From Bog-473 sp964457065 (GTDB lineage: Bacteria; Actinomycetota; Acidimicrobiia; Acidimicrobiales; RAAP-2): a stretch of DNA of 15,257 bases. Below the pieces are notes generated by a model, which searched no databases, was not told the DNA's origin, and was given only the letters and a program-made list of their open reading frames with translations. Location: assembly GCA_964457065.1 (NCBI GenBank), contig CAYWDQ010000071.1, positions 1 through 15,257 of the forward strand. Reading direction: 5' to 3'. The position numbers were made by a program, and so were the translations under genes. Each line of letters starts with the position of its first letter. Within the stretch, counting starts at the first letter, position 1. Positions 8,393 to 15,257 of this stretch are shown in pieces.

Positions 8393-11300
8393 TCAGCCCG
8401 CCCTCGGCCAGTAGCGCTCCTCGAGGGCCGAGCAAAGGGCGTGGTAGAGCGGCTGGTGCAGCTCCTGCACGTCCGCGACGTCGGTGGCGGGCACCGGGAC
8501 CCACACGTCGGCCAGGCCGCCGAGCCGTTCTCCCGCGGCACCGGTCAGAGCCAGGACCCGCATGCCTGATGCCCGCGCCGTCAGTGCGGCCAGCACCACG
8601 TTGCGCGACGTCCCGGAGGTGGAGAGCGCCCAAAAGAGGTCGCCGGGGCGGCCGTAGCCGTGGAGCTGCTGGGCCATGCCCATGTCGCCGGCGGTGTCGT
8701 TGGCGATGGCCGAAAGGAGACCGGACTGACTGGTGAGGCAGACGGCGCGCAGCGCGCCCTCGAGGCGGTCGGCGAGGTAGTCGGCCTCGCCGACCATGGA
8801 GTCGGGTGCGTGGTCCCGCAACGAGGAGCGCTCGTGGTCGCCGAGGGGGCGACGGTGCTCCATCCCCTTCATGAGCTCGCCCACTATGTGCTCCGCGTCG
8901 GCCGCACTGCCCCCGTTGCCCCCGACGTAGATCGTCCCGCCGCCCTCGACGGTGCGCATCAGGAGGGTGAGCGCGCACTCCACTTGGGGTTGGACGGTGG
9001 AGAGCTCCGGATGGCGCGCCAGGAGCACCGAGAAGTCCGGCGGGGCGGGTTGCGACACCCGGAGCTCGGGAATGTCGACGGTCCGCGAACGGGCGGGATC
9101 CCCGTCAGGGACGAAGATCGTCCGGAGCTCGTGGGGACGGAGCTCGCCCTCCCACACCGGGGCGTGTCCGGCGTCCCCGGCCCCCAGCGACAGGCGGACG
9201 CGGCCCCGCTCGCCGGCGACCTCCCACAGGCGGGCGACCGTGCCGCCCCCGTCCTCGGCCCGCTTGAGGACGGGCATGATCACCCCGTCGGCCTGGAGCC
9301 GTGCCGCCGACCCCTCGGGCCCGAGCCGCCCCCCGTGCCAGGTGTCGAGCACGATCGGGAGCTCCACCCGGTGCTCCGCGGCCAGCCGGGGCACCTGCGC
9401 CGCCTGTGCCGTGCCGAGGTGGGGGATGAGCCGGTAACGAACCTCGTGGCGCCCCTGATCCGTGATCGGATACCCGGCGGGGTCGTCGGTGCCCCAGCCC
9501 AGTCCGTGGTCGGCCGCCCGGGGGCTGCGCACGACGGTGAGGCGGAGCGTGGGTCCCAGTGCGTCGTAGCCGCCGCTACCCTCGGCGGTGCAGGCGAGGC
9601 CCCAGCCCGCCCCGGGATCGGAGAGGTCGACCCAGTGGACCATGGGCTCCTCGTGGCCGGAGCAGGGGCGCTCCGCTGATCCGTAGGCGGCGCCGGCCGT
9701 GCTGGTGGGCTCTCCGAGCGCCACGGGGACGACGAGCTTCAGGACCCGGTGGACCTCGTGCCAGTCGACGTCGAGCCGCACCTCGGCGAGGCACCTCCCT
9801 GCGTAGAGGGAGACGTCCTGGGTCACCGTGGTCCTGTCGCTGCCGAAGGACCAGATGCTGCGCACGGTGGCGCGTACCGGGCCTCCTTCGACGACCCGGA
9901 CCGAGACCAGCTGACCGGGATCCACGTCGCCCGCGTAGCGGGCGACGCCGTGCGACCAGGTGTCGCTGTCGTCGGTCACGACGATCGGCCGGACCCCGCC
10001 GCCGAGGAGCTCTGTCCCCGCCGGAGCTGCCCCGCCGGACGTCAAGGCGCTCGCCAGCTCGCCGGTGGTCGTGTCGACCCGCACCTCCAGGAGGCCGTTG
10101 TCGAGCACCCCGACCTCACCGGCGCGGGCCGGCTCGATACCGGTCTCGGACGTGCCGGTGTCGCCGTCGGCGACATGGAGCCAGTAGCGGCGATAGCCCA
10201 GGGCGGGGACCGTGACCTGGAGGAGGCTCCGGGTCGGGCTGTAGGTCACCTCTCCCGAGGGGATCTGCTGGACGTGGACGCGCCGTCCCTCCGCGTCCGT
10301 CGCCACGGCAATGGGGTGGGGGATCGACACGGCGCCGGTCACGGGCCACGAGTGCGGGTTGAACGCGATCAGGGGCACTGGGAGCCCGCCGATGGCGCTC
10401 TCGATGCCCTCGGCCCTCTCGGCGCCGTCGACCCAGGTGTCGACGTGCTCCGCCACCCGGTGCAGCGCCCCCACCGCCACCCGGTCCGCCCGGGAGGCAC
10501 CCGAGACCAGCAATGCGTGCACGGCCGCGGTGGCGCGGTCGGTGCAGGTGCCGCCGAGCGCATCGTGGAATTGGGCGAAGAGAACCCCCTGCCAGGCTTC
10601 GGACAGCTCGCGACGCGCATCGGGTGCGTCCCCGGTGAGGAGGCGGCACATCTCGTTGAAGACCTCGGCCGCAACCAGTGCGTCCTCCGCCCGACCGTTC
10701 GCGAGCTTGAGATCGGCCCGGGCCGAGTAGCACCCGACGGCGTGCCACTGGAGCTCCCCGTCCACCACGGGGAGCGTGCCCTCCGCCGCTCTCCCGAGCG
10801 CGTCGAAGTAGGTGACGGGGTCGCCGAAGTCGACGGCGCCGCTGCGCTCGGCCGACAGGGCGTGGACGGTCCGCATGGCCAGCCGGGTCGGCCCGCCGCC
10901 ATGGTCGCCCACCCCGAAGAAGGCCATGAGGGGGACGCCGAGCGCGGCACCCTGCGTCAAGAGATCCTCGGACCGTCGCCGGATGAGCTCGTCCTCGGAC
11001 CCGCCTCGGGTGGAGTAGTCGTAGGGGATCCGGTACGCCGGCAGCTCGGTGCCGTCGGTGCCGCGCCAGCGGAACGCGGGCGAGGTGATCTCCTTCTCGT
11101 CCGGACCGGGTCGCATGAACACGTAGGCGCCGATGCCGGAGGCAGCCAGGAGCTGGGGGAGCGTGCCCGAGTGGCCGAAAGAGTCGACGTTGTATCCGAC
11201 GGTGGCGGTGACGCCGAGGTGCTCCGCCAGGAACCGCTGGCCGTAGAGGAACTGCCGGCACACGGACTCCCCGGCCGGCAGGTTGCAGTCGGGCTCGACC

Positions 11301-11569
11301 CACTGCCCGCCCGTGACCACCCAGCGACCGGCGCGGACGTGCCGGCTGATGCGCGCGAACAACTCGGGGGAGGTCTCCATGACCCAGCGGTAGTAGCTCG
11401 CCGAGCTGGCCGTGAAGCGCAGGTCAGGGTCCTCGTCGAGACGCTCGGCGGCGGCCCGGAAGGTCTGGAGCACCTCGTGCATGCCCTCGTCCCAGTCCCA
11501 GATCCACACGGGATCGATGTGGGCGTTGCCGATCATGAAGAGGAGGGGAGTGGCTCTGTCGGCGGGCAC
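8393..11569 (-). CDS. fusion of GH38 alpha-mannosidase and GmhA-like SIS isomerase
   Basis: A single unbroken frame of 1058 residues with no signal peptide, so probably cytoplasmic. Residues about 8-820 are a full glycoside hydrolase family 38 enzyme: zinc ligands His17 and Asp19 (NAHIDPVW), nucleophile Asp129 (YNVDSFGH), His335 (FHDALGGT, another zinc ligand by comparison with Golgi mannosidase II), and the beta-rich C-terminal part starting near IAFNPHSWPV (402). After a Pro-rich linker (about 825-845), residues 846-1058 form a phosphoheptose-isomerase-like SIS domain: GNGGSAAD (884-891), metal ligands His894, Glu898, Gln1035 and His1043 matching GmhA His61, Glu65, Gln172 and His180, and the phosphate loop STSG (983-986). 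The GTG start at 11569 lacks a Shine-Dalgarno but has TACACT eight bases upstream; an ATG at 11536 is the alternative. It leads the importer operon. The mannosidase assignment is firm; the substrates of both domains are unknown. Confidence 0.93.
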   Translation of the reverse strand: MPADRATPLLFMIGNAHIDPVWIWDWDEGMHEVLQTFRAAAERLDEDPDLRFTASSASYYRWVMETSPELFARISRHVRAGRWVVTGGQWVEPDCNLPAGESVCRQFLYGQRFLAEHLGVTATVGYNVDSFGHSGTLPQLLAASGIGAYVFMRPGPDEKEITSPAFRWRGTDGTELPAYRIPYDYSTRGGSEDELIRRRSEDLLTQGAALGVPLMAFFGVGDHGGGPTRLAMRTVHALSAERSGAVDFGDPVTYFDALGRAAEGTLPVVDGELQWHAVGCYSARADLKLANGRAEDALVAAEVFNEMCRLLTGDAPDARRELSEAWQGVLFAQFHDALGGTCTDRATAAVHALLVSGASRADRVAVGALHRVAEHVDTWVDGAERAEGIESAIGGLPVPLIAFNPHSWPVTGAVSIPHPIAVATDAEGRRVHVQQIPSGEVTYSPTRSLLQVTVPALGYRRYWLHVADGDTGTSETGIEPARAGEVGVLDNGLLEVRVDTTTGELASALTSGGAAPAGTELLGGGVRPIVVTDDSDTWSHGVARYAGDVDPGQLVSVRVVEGGPVRATVRSIWSFGSDRTTVTQDVSLYAGRCLAEVRLDVDWHEVHRVLKLVVPVALGEPTSTAGAAYGSAERPCSGHEEPMVHWVDLSDPGAGWGLACTAEGSGGYDALGPTLRLTVVRSPRAADHGLGWGTDDPAGYPITDQGRHEVRYRLIPHLGTAQAAQVPRLAAEHRVELPIVLDTWHGGRLGPEGSAARLQADGVIMPVLKRAEDGGGTVARLWEVAGERGRVRLSLGAGDAGHAPVWEGELRPHELRTIFVPDGDPARSRTVDIPELRVSQPAPPDFSVLLARHPELSTVQPQVECALTLLMRTVEGGGTIYVGGNGGSAADAEHIVGELMKGMEHRRPLGDHERSSLRDHAPDSMVGEADYLADRLEGALRAVCLTSQSGLLSAIANDTAGDMGMAQQLHGYGRPGDLFWALSTSGTSRNVVLAALTARASGMRVLALTGAAGERLGGLADVWVPVPATDVADVQELHQPLYHALCSALEERYWPRAG

Positions 11570-11577
11570 GACACAGC

Positions 11578-11583
11578 AGTGTA
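11578..11583 (-). promoter_or_regulatory. possible -10 element of a leaderless mannosidase transcript
   Basis: Read on the minus strand, TACACT fits TAnnnT and ends eight bases before the GTG at 11569. With no Shine-Dalgarno present, transcription could start at or next to the start codon and carry the whole operon. No clear -35 is seen. Confidence 0.35.
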
Positions 11584-11591
11584 GGGACGGA

Positions 11592-11603
11592 CCCCGTACG
11601 GGG
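11592..11603. promoter_or_regulatory. candidate operator CCCCGTACGGGG between divergent genes
   Basis: A perfect 12-base palindrome in the 68-base gap between the mannosidase gene and the ketosteroid-isomerase-like gene. It lies 8 bases upstream of the leftward -10 candidate and 20 bases upstream of the rightward one, so a bound protein could control both. GC-rich palindromes arise more easily by chance here, so confidence is moderate to low. Confidence 0.35.
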
Positions 11604-11623
11604 GTCGCCGACCGTCAGCGGGC

Positions 11624-11629
11624 TAGCGT
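11624..11629 (+). promoter_or_regulatory. possible -10 element of the ketosteroid-isomerase-like gene
   Basis: TAGCGT ends eight bases before the ATG at 11638, the same spacing as on the opposite side of the gap. No Shine-Dalgarno is present between them, in keeping with a leaderless transcript. Confidence 0.35.
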
Positions 11630-11637
11630 GCGGGCCC

Positions 11638-12018
11638 ATGCCCACGACGACACAGCTCCGCGAGGCCATGGCCCGGTATGCCGAGGCCGCCAGCTCCCGG
11701 GACGCCGACAAGTACGCCGCCCTCTTCACGATCGACGCCGTGCAGATCGACCCCTACCCGTCCGGCGTCCACAACGGCCGCGACGAGATCAGGGCGTTCA
11801 TCGGACAGTCGTTCGACGCCTGCGAGAGGATGACCTTCGAAGTCGAAGAGTGCCACCCGGTGGCGGACAAGGCTGCCATCCGCTTCCACATCACGCTCGG
11901 GCTCGAGGGCGCCACCACGATGCACATCCGTGGCGTCGAGGTGTTCACCATCACCGAGGAGGGCCTGATCTCCGCGGTGGAGGCCTACTGGGGCGAGGAG
12001 GACGTGACCTTCGGGTGA
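11638..12018 (+). CDS. ketosteroid-isomerase-like (SnoaL-like, NTF2-fold) protein
   Basis: A 126-residue soluble protein that aligns along its whole length with bacterial steroid delta-isomerase (KSI), as recalled. Tyr14 matches the oxyanion-hole Tyr16 of the Pseudomonas putida enzyme, Asp38 (in IDPYPSG) the catalytic base Asp40, and Trp118 (EAYW) Trp120, all with the same offset of two. The second oxyanion-hole acid, Asp103, is replaced by Glu101 (in RGVEVF). So the active site is nearly complete and the protein may be an isomerase, but NTF2-fold proteins do many jobs and the substrate is unknown. It is divergent from the mannosidase gene (68 bases apart), with a hairpin after its stop. It could serve a different pathway; I see no steroid genes nearby. 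Confidence 0.85.
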   Translation: MPTTTQLREAMARYAEAASSRDADKYAALFTIDAVQIDPYPSGVHNGRDEIRAFIGQSFDACERMTFEVEECHPVADKAAIRFHITLGLEGATTMHIRGVEVFTITEEGLISAVEAYWGEEDVTFG

Positions 12019-12021
12019 ACG

Positions 12022-12038
12022 CGGTCGCCGGGCGACCG
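12022..12038 (+). terminator. hairpin after the ketosteroid-isomerase-like gene
   Basis: CGGTCGC and GCGACCG form a perfect seven-base stem with a three-base loop, three bases after the TGA. There is no T-run, so as an intrinsic terminator it is of the weak kind often suggested in high-GC bacteria. Confidence 0.4.
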
Positions 12039-12146
12039 GACCGTGACGATCGGCGTCCGGTCGCGGTTTCCCGAGCACCGCGGCCACACATCCGTTACCA
12101 TCCGCGGGCAGCGGTAGTACAGCGACCGGAAGCGGCACTGCGAGTC

Positions 12147-12155
12147 GGAGGAGGA
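12147..12155 (+). promoter_or_regulatory. strong ribosome binding site of the secreted repeat protein
   Basis: GGAGGAGGA contains AGGAGG (12149-12154), five bases from the ATG at 12160. It decides this start over the ATG at 12220, which has none. It is by far the strongest Shine-Dalgarno in the window. Confidence 0.75.
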
Positions 12156-12159
12156 CGCG

Positions 12160-14463
12160 ATGCGTGCTCGTCATTTGGGTCAGGCCACCCCACGCCCCAA
12201 GGGCACGATCCGGGTCCTCATGGCCCCGCTCTCGGGGGTGGTGGTGCTGCTCGCCGGCCTCGGCTTCCTGCTCACACCGAGCGCACCCGCCGCCGCGGCG
12301 CCGCCGGCCCAGGGGTGGACGACGACAGAAGCCCCGCTGCCGACCGACGCCGGCAGCACCAGCCCCCAACCCAACGTCTACACGTCCGGCTCGAGCTGCG
12401 GCGCGGCCAACGCGTGCGTGACCGTGGGTTGGTACGAGGACACGGCCGGCCACGACTGGGGGCTGATCGAGCAGCAGAACCAGACGTCGTGGACCGACAC
12501 CGAAGCGCCACAGCCCTCGTCGAACTCCGGCCACGGGACGGAGCAGGGATTCTGGTTCGGCTCGCCCGAGTGCGGCTTCCTCGCGCCCTGTCGACCGGTC
12601 TCTTGCCCGACGTCCTCCTTCTGCGTGGCCGTGGGCTCCTACAACGACACGGACGGGTTTCAGGAGCCCGTGGTCGACACCCTGTCGGGTGGGATGTGGA
12701 CGTCGCAAGAGCCGCCGCTGCCCTCGGACACCGCCACCGACGCCACGCCGACGCACCCGCGCGGTGAGCTCTACTCCGTGACGTGCGTCTCGGCCACCTC
12801 GTGCGTCGCCGTCGGGTCCTACGTCAACACCAGTAACGCCACCGTGGCCATGATCGACACGTTGTCGGGCACCACGTGGAGCACCTCGCCGGTGACGACG
12901 CTACCCACCGGGGCGAATGGGACCGATGCCACGCTGACCGGGATCTCCTGCGCGACCGCCACGTCGTGCGCCGCCGCGGGGAACTACGAGGACACGGACA
13001 GCAGTAGCAACGGCCTGCTGGTCGTCCTGGCGAACGGGAGCTGGACCACCTACCGCGCACCCGAGGGGCCGAATCCGGGCACCGACGGCGACGGACACCA
13101 GTTCGCGAGTGCGATCCAGGTCGCATGCCCCTCGCAGACCATCTGCATCGGCGTCGGCGTGTACGTGACGGCGAGCGACAGCGAACTGCCACTCATCGAC
13201 ACCTGGAACGGGACTACGTGGACCGGCCAGGCGGGCGCGCTGCCGATGAACGCCGCGAGCGGCGCGGCCAGCAATCTCGTCGCAATCTCGTGCGGTTCGC
13301 CGACCTCGTGCACGGCGGTGGGCCAGTACACAACGCCAACCCCGAGAGGCCTGGGCCTCATCGACACGCTGTCGGGTGGCACCTGGACCGGGACCGAGGC
13401 CCCCCAGCCGGCGAACGTGCCGGCCTCCGCCAGCCAGGAATCGGTCCTCTACGAGGTTTCGTGCGCGACCAGTGCCTCCTGCGTGACGGTCGGCGAGTAT
13501 TCGTCGACCGTCGGCGAGACGCCCCTGGTCGACACGTTGTCGGCGGGGACCTGGAGCGGACTGGCGGCACCGGTGCCGAACGGCTTCAATCCGGCGGGCA
13601 ACACCTACGCCCGGACGGTGGCGTGCTACTCGCCGGTCGCCTGCGTGGTCGGAGGCTCGTACACCGATACGAACAATCTCGGCCAGGGCTTCCTCGATAC
13701 GTACACCGGCGCCCAGGGCTACTGGATCGATGCCTCCGACGGCGGCATCTTCACCTACCCCAACAACCTCTTCTTCGGCTCGACGGGCAGCTTGCGCCTC
13801 AACCAGCCAATGGTGGGCATGGCGGCCTCCCTCGACGGGCAGGGCTACTGGCTCGTGGCGTCCGACGGTGGGATCTTCAACTACGGCGACGCCAACTTCT
13901 ACGGCTCGCGCGGCGGCCAGCCCCTCAACAAGCCCATCGTGGGCATGGCATCGACCCCCGACGGGGGCGGCTACTGGCTGGTGGCCTCAGATGGGGGAAT
14001 CTTCAGCTACGGGGACGCGGGATTCTTCGGCTCCCGCGGCGGCCAGCCCCTCAACAAGCCCATCGTGGGCATGGCATCGACCCCCGACGGGGGCGGTTAC
14101 TGGCTGGTGGCCTCCGACGGCGGGATCTTCAATTACGGCGACGCCCACTTCTACGGCTCGACGGGCTCGTTGGTCCTCAACAGGCCGGTGGTCGGCATGG
14201 CGGCCAGCCCGTCGGGGCTCGGCTACTGGCTCGTCGCCTCCGACGGGGGCATCTTCAATTACGGCGACGCCAACTTCTACGGCTCGACGGGCTCGTTGGT
14301 CCTCAACAAGCCGGTGGTCGGCATGGCGGCCAGCCCGAGTGGCAAGGGGTACTGGCTCGTGGCGTCCGACGGCGGGATCTTCAATTACGGCGACGCCCCC
14401 TTCCAGGGCTCGGCCGGCTCCCTCCATCTCAACGCGCCCGTCGTCGGGATGGCGGGGGGTTGA
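12160..14463 (+). CDS. large secreted protein with two kinds of tandem repeats
   Basis: A 767-residue exported protein of unknown function. A basic N-terminus and hydrophobic core (about 22-39) followed by SAPAAAAPPAQ give a signal peptide, probably cut near residue 47. Residues about 53-519 contain eight units of roughly 55-70 residues, each opening near a Trp, carrying a CX5C cysteine pair followed by a VGxY-like motif, and often ending in DTLSGGTW-like sequence; this looks like propeller blades. Residues 520-767 are six 42-residue units of the GYWLVASDGGIFNYGDA type, the last cut at 38. There is no C-terminal membrane anchor or sorting signal, so it is probably released or surface-bound. 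From memory, both repeat types recur in secreted proteins of Acidimicrobiia and relatives. Its strong ribosome binding site suggests high expression. It may bind extracellular glycans, but only its position next to the sugar operon hints at that. Confidence 0.85.
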   Translation: MRARHLGQATPRPKGTIRVLMAPLSGVVVLLAGLGFLLTPSAPAAAAPPAQGWTTTEAPLPTDAGSTSPQPNVYTSGSSCGAANACVTVGWYEDTAGHDWGLIEQQNQTSWTDTEAPQPSSNSGHGTEQGFWFGSPECGFLAPCRPVSCPTSSFCVAVGSYNDTDGFQEPVVDTLSGGMWTSQEPPLPSDTATDATPTHPRGELYSVTCVSATSCVAVGSYVNTSNATVAMIDTLSGTTWSTSPVTTLPTGANGTDATLTGISCATATSCAAAGNYEDTDSSSNGLLVVLANGSWTTYRAPEGPNPGTDGDGHQFASAIQVACPSQTICIGVGVYVTASDSELPLIDTWNGTTWTGQAGALPMNAASGAASNLVAISCGSPTSCTAVGQYTTPTPRGLGLIDTLSGGTWTGTEAPQPANVPASASQESVLYEVSCATSASCVTVGEYSSTVGETPLVDTLSAGTWSGLAAPVPNGFNPAGNTYARTVACYSPVACVVGGSYTDTNNLGQGFLDTYTGAQGYWIDASDGGIFTYPNNLFFGSTGSLRLNQPMVGMAASLDGQGYWLVASDGGIFNYGDANFYGSRGGQPLNKPIVGMASTPDGGGYWLVASDGGIFSYGDAGFFGSRGGQPLNKPIVGMASTPDGGGYWLVASDGGIFNYGDAHFYGSTGSLVLNRPVVGMAASPSGLGYWLVASDGGIFNYGDANFYGSTGSLVLNKPVVGMAASPSGKGYWLVASDGGIFNYGDAPFQGSAGSLHLNAPVVGMAGG
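12316..13716 (+). repeat. eight degenerate CX5C repeats in the secreted protein
   Basis: The coded units each carry one CX5C pair: CGAANAC, CPTSSFC, CVSATSC, CATATSC, CPSQTIC, CGSPTSC, CATSASC and CYSPVAC. The second unit has an extra pair, CGFLAPC. The CX5C is followed closely by a VGxY-like motif and, later, an LIDTLSGxTW-like end. At the DNA level the units are diverged, so they are old. Confidence 0.75.
13717..14460 (+). repeat. six 126-base tandem repeats in the secreted protein
   Basis: Units begin at 13717, 13843, 13969, 14095, 14221 and 14347, exactly 126 bases (42 codons) apart; the last is 12 bases short. Units 2 and 3 share a 62-base identical run (13909-13970 and 14035-14096), and units 4 and 5 are nearly as close. 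This points to recent in-frame duplication by slippage or unequal recombination. Confidence 0.92.
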
Positions 14464-14470
14464 GCGGGGG

Positions 14471-14511
14471 AGGCCGCCGCCTCGATTCCTGCGGGACCGC
14501 CGCGGCGGCCT
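14471..14511 (+). terminator. stem-loop after the secreted protein gene
   Basis: AGGCCGCCGC (14471-14480) pairs perfectly with GCGGCGGCCT (14502-14511) around a 21-base loop, beginning eight bases after the stop codon. No T-run follows. It probably ends or weakens transcription before uvrA. Confidence 0.5.
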
Positions 14512-14526
14512 GACCTGGGCCAGGTC
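14512..14526. promoter_or_regulatory. palindrome GACCTGG-G-CCAGGTC upstream of uvrA
   Basis: Seven-base arms around a single base, directly after the preceding stem-loop and 21 bases before the -10-like TATCCT of uvrA, so overlapping where a -35 element would be. It could be a second hairpin of the terminator or an operator. It does not match the GAACN4GTTC LexA box. Confidence 0.35.
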
Positions 14527-14547
14527 GGGCCTGATACACCGCACCGG

Positions 14548-14553
14548 TATCCT
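14548..14553 (+). promoter_or_regulatory. probable -10 element of a leaderless uvrA transcript
   Basis: TATCCT fits TAnnnT well and ends six bases before the ATG at 14560, the spacing expected if transcription starts at the A of the start codon. No Shine-Dalgarno is present. Confidence 0.45.
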
Positions 14554-14559
14554 CAGCGG

Positions 14560-15257
<698 letters not shown>

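Noticed and set aside
9749..11584. A 611-residue open frame on the plus strand opposite the mannosidase part
   Set aside because: It lies inside the GH38 gene, whose conserved catalytic motifs prove the minus strand is coding. The opposite translation has no recognisable domain.
13717..14460. A CRISPR array or mobile-element repeat
   Set aside because: The 126-base repeats stay in frame with the secreted protein and code for regular 42-residue units, with no spacers or transposase.

Overview
The window is high-GC DNA with dense coding on both strands. It most likely comes from an actinobacterium, probably of the class Acidimicrobiia. The clues are an AftD-like arabinosyltransferase, the coaE-uvrB and uvrA neighbourhood, several genes that seem to be transcribed without a leader, and a secreted protein ending in GYWLVASDGGIF repeats, a type I associate from memory with Acidimicrobiia. 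The assignment is inference. I see no tRNA, rRNA, CRISPR array, insertion sequence or phage gene, and no gene-free stretch longer than about 130 bases.

Left part (1-3888). A truncated AftD-like arabinosyltransferase gene runs leftward off the window. Divergent from it are a class I SAM-dependent methyltransferase, coaE (dephospho-CoA kinase, overlapping the methyltransferase stop by one base) and uvrB.

Middle part (3892-11569, all minus strand). This reads as a five-gene carbohydrate uptake and breakdown operon. In order of transcription it has a 1058-residue protein that joins a GH38 alpha-mannosidase to a GmhA-like SIS sugar-phosphate isomerase domain, a MalK/UgpC-type ATPase, a solute-binding protein, and two CUT1-type permeases. 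All catalytic and metal-binding residues I can recall for both enzyme domains are present. The likely scheme is that the transporter imports an oligosaccharide or glycoside, the cytoplasmic GH38 module removes an alpha-mannose-type sugar, and the SIS module acts on a phosphosugar derived from it. No sugar kinase or transcription factor lies in the window, so the pathway must be completed elsewhere. Several inverted repeats at the promoter positions are candidate operators.

Right part (11638-15257). A small ketosteroid-isomerase-like protein is divergent from the mannosidase gene. Next comes a 767-residue secreted protein made of about eight repeats with a CX5C cysteine pair and six near-perfect 42-residue repeats. 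The window ends in the 5' part of uvrA. The sugar operon, the small enzyme and the repeat protein thus sit as a 10.7-kb block between uvrB and uvrA.

The most notable item is the GH38-SIS fusion. The two repeat systems of the secreted protein and the operator-like inverted repeats come next.
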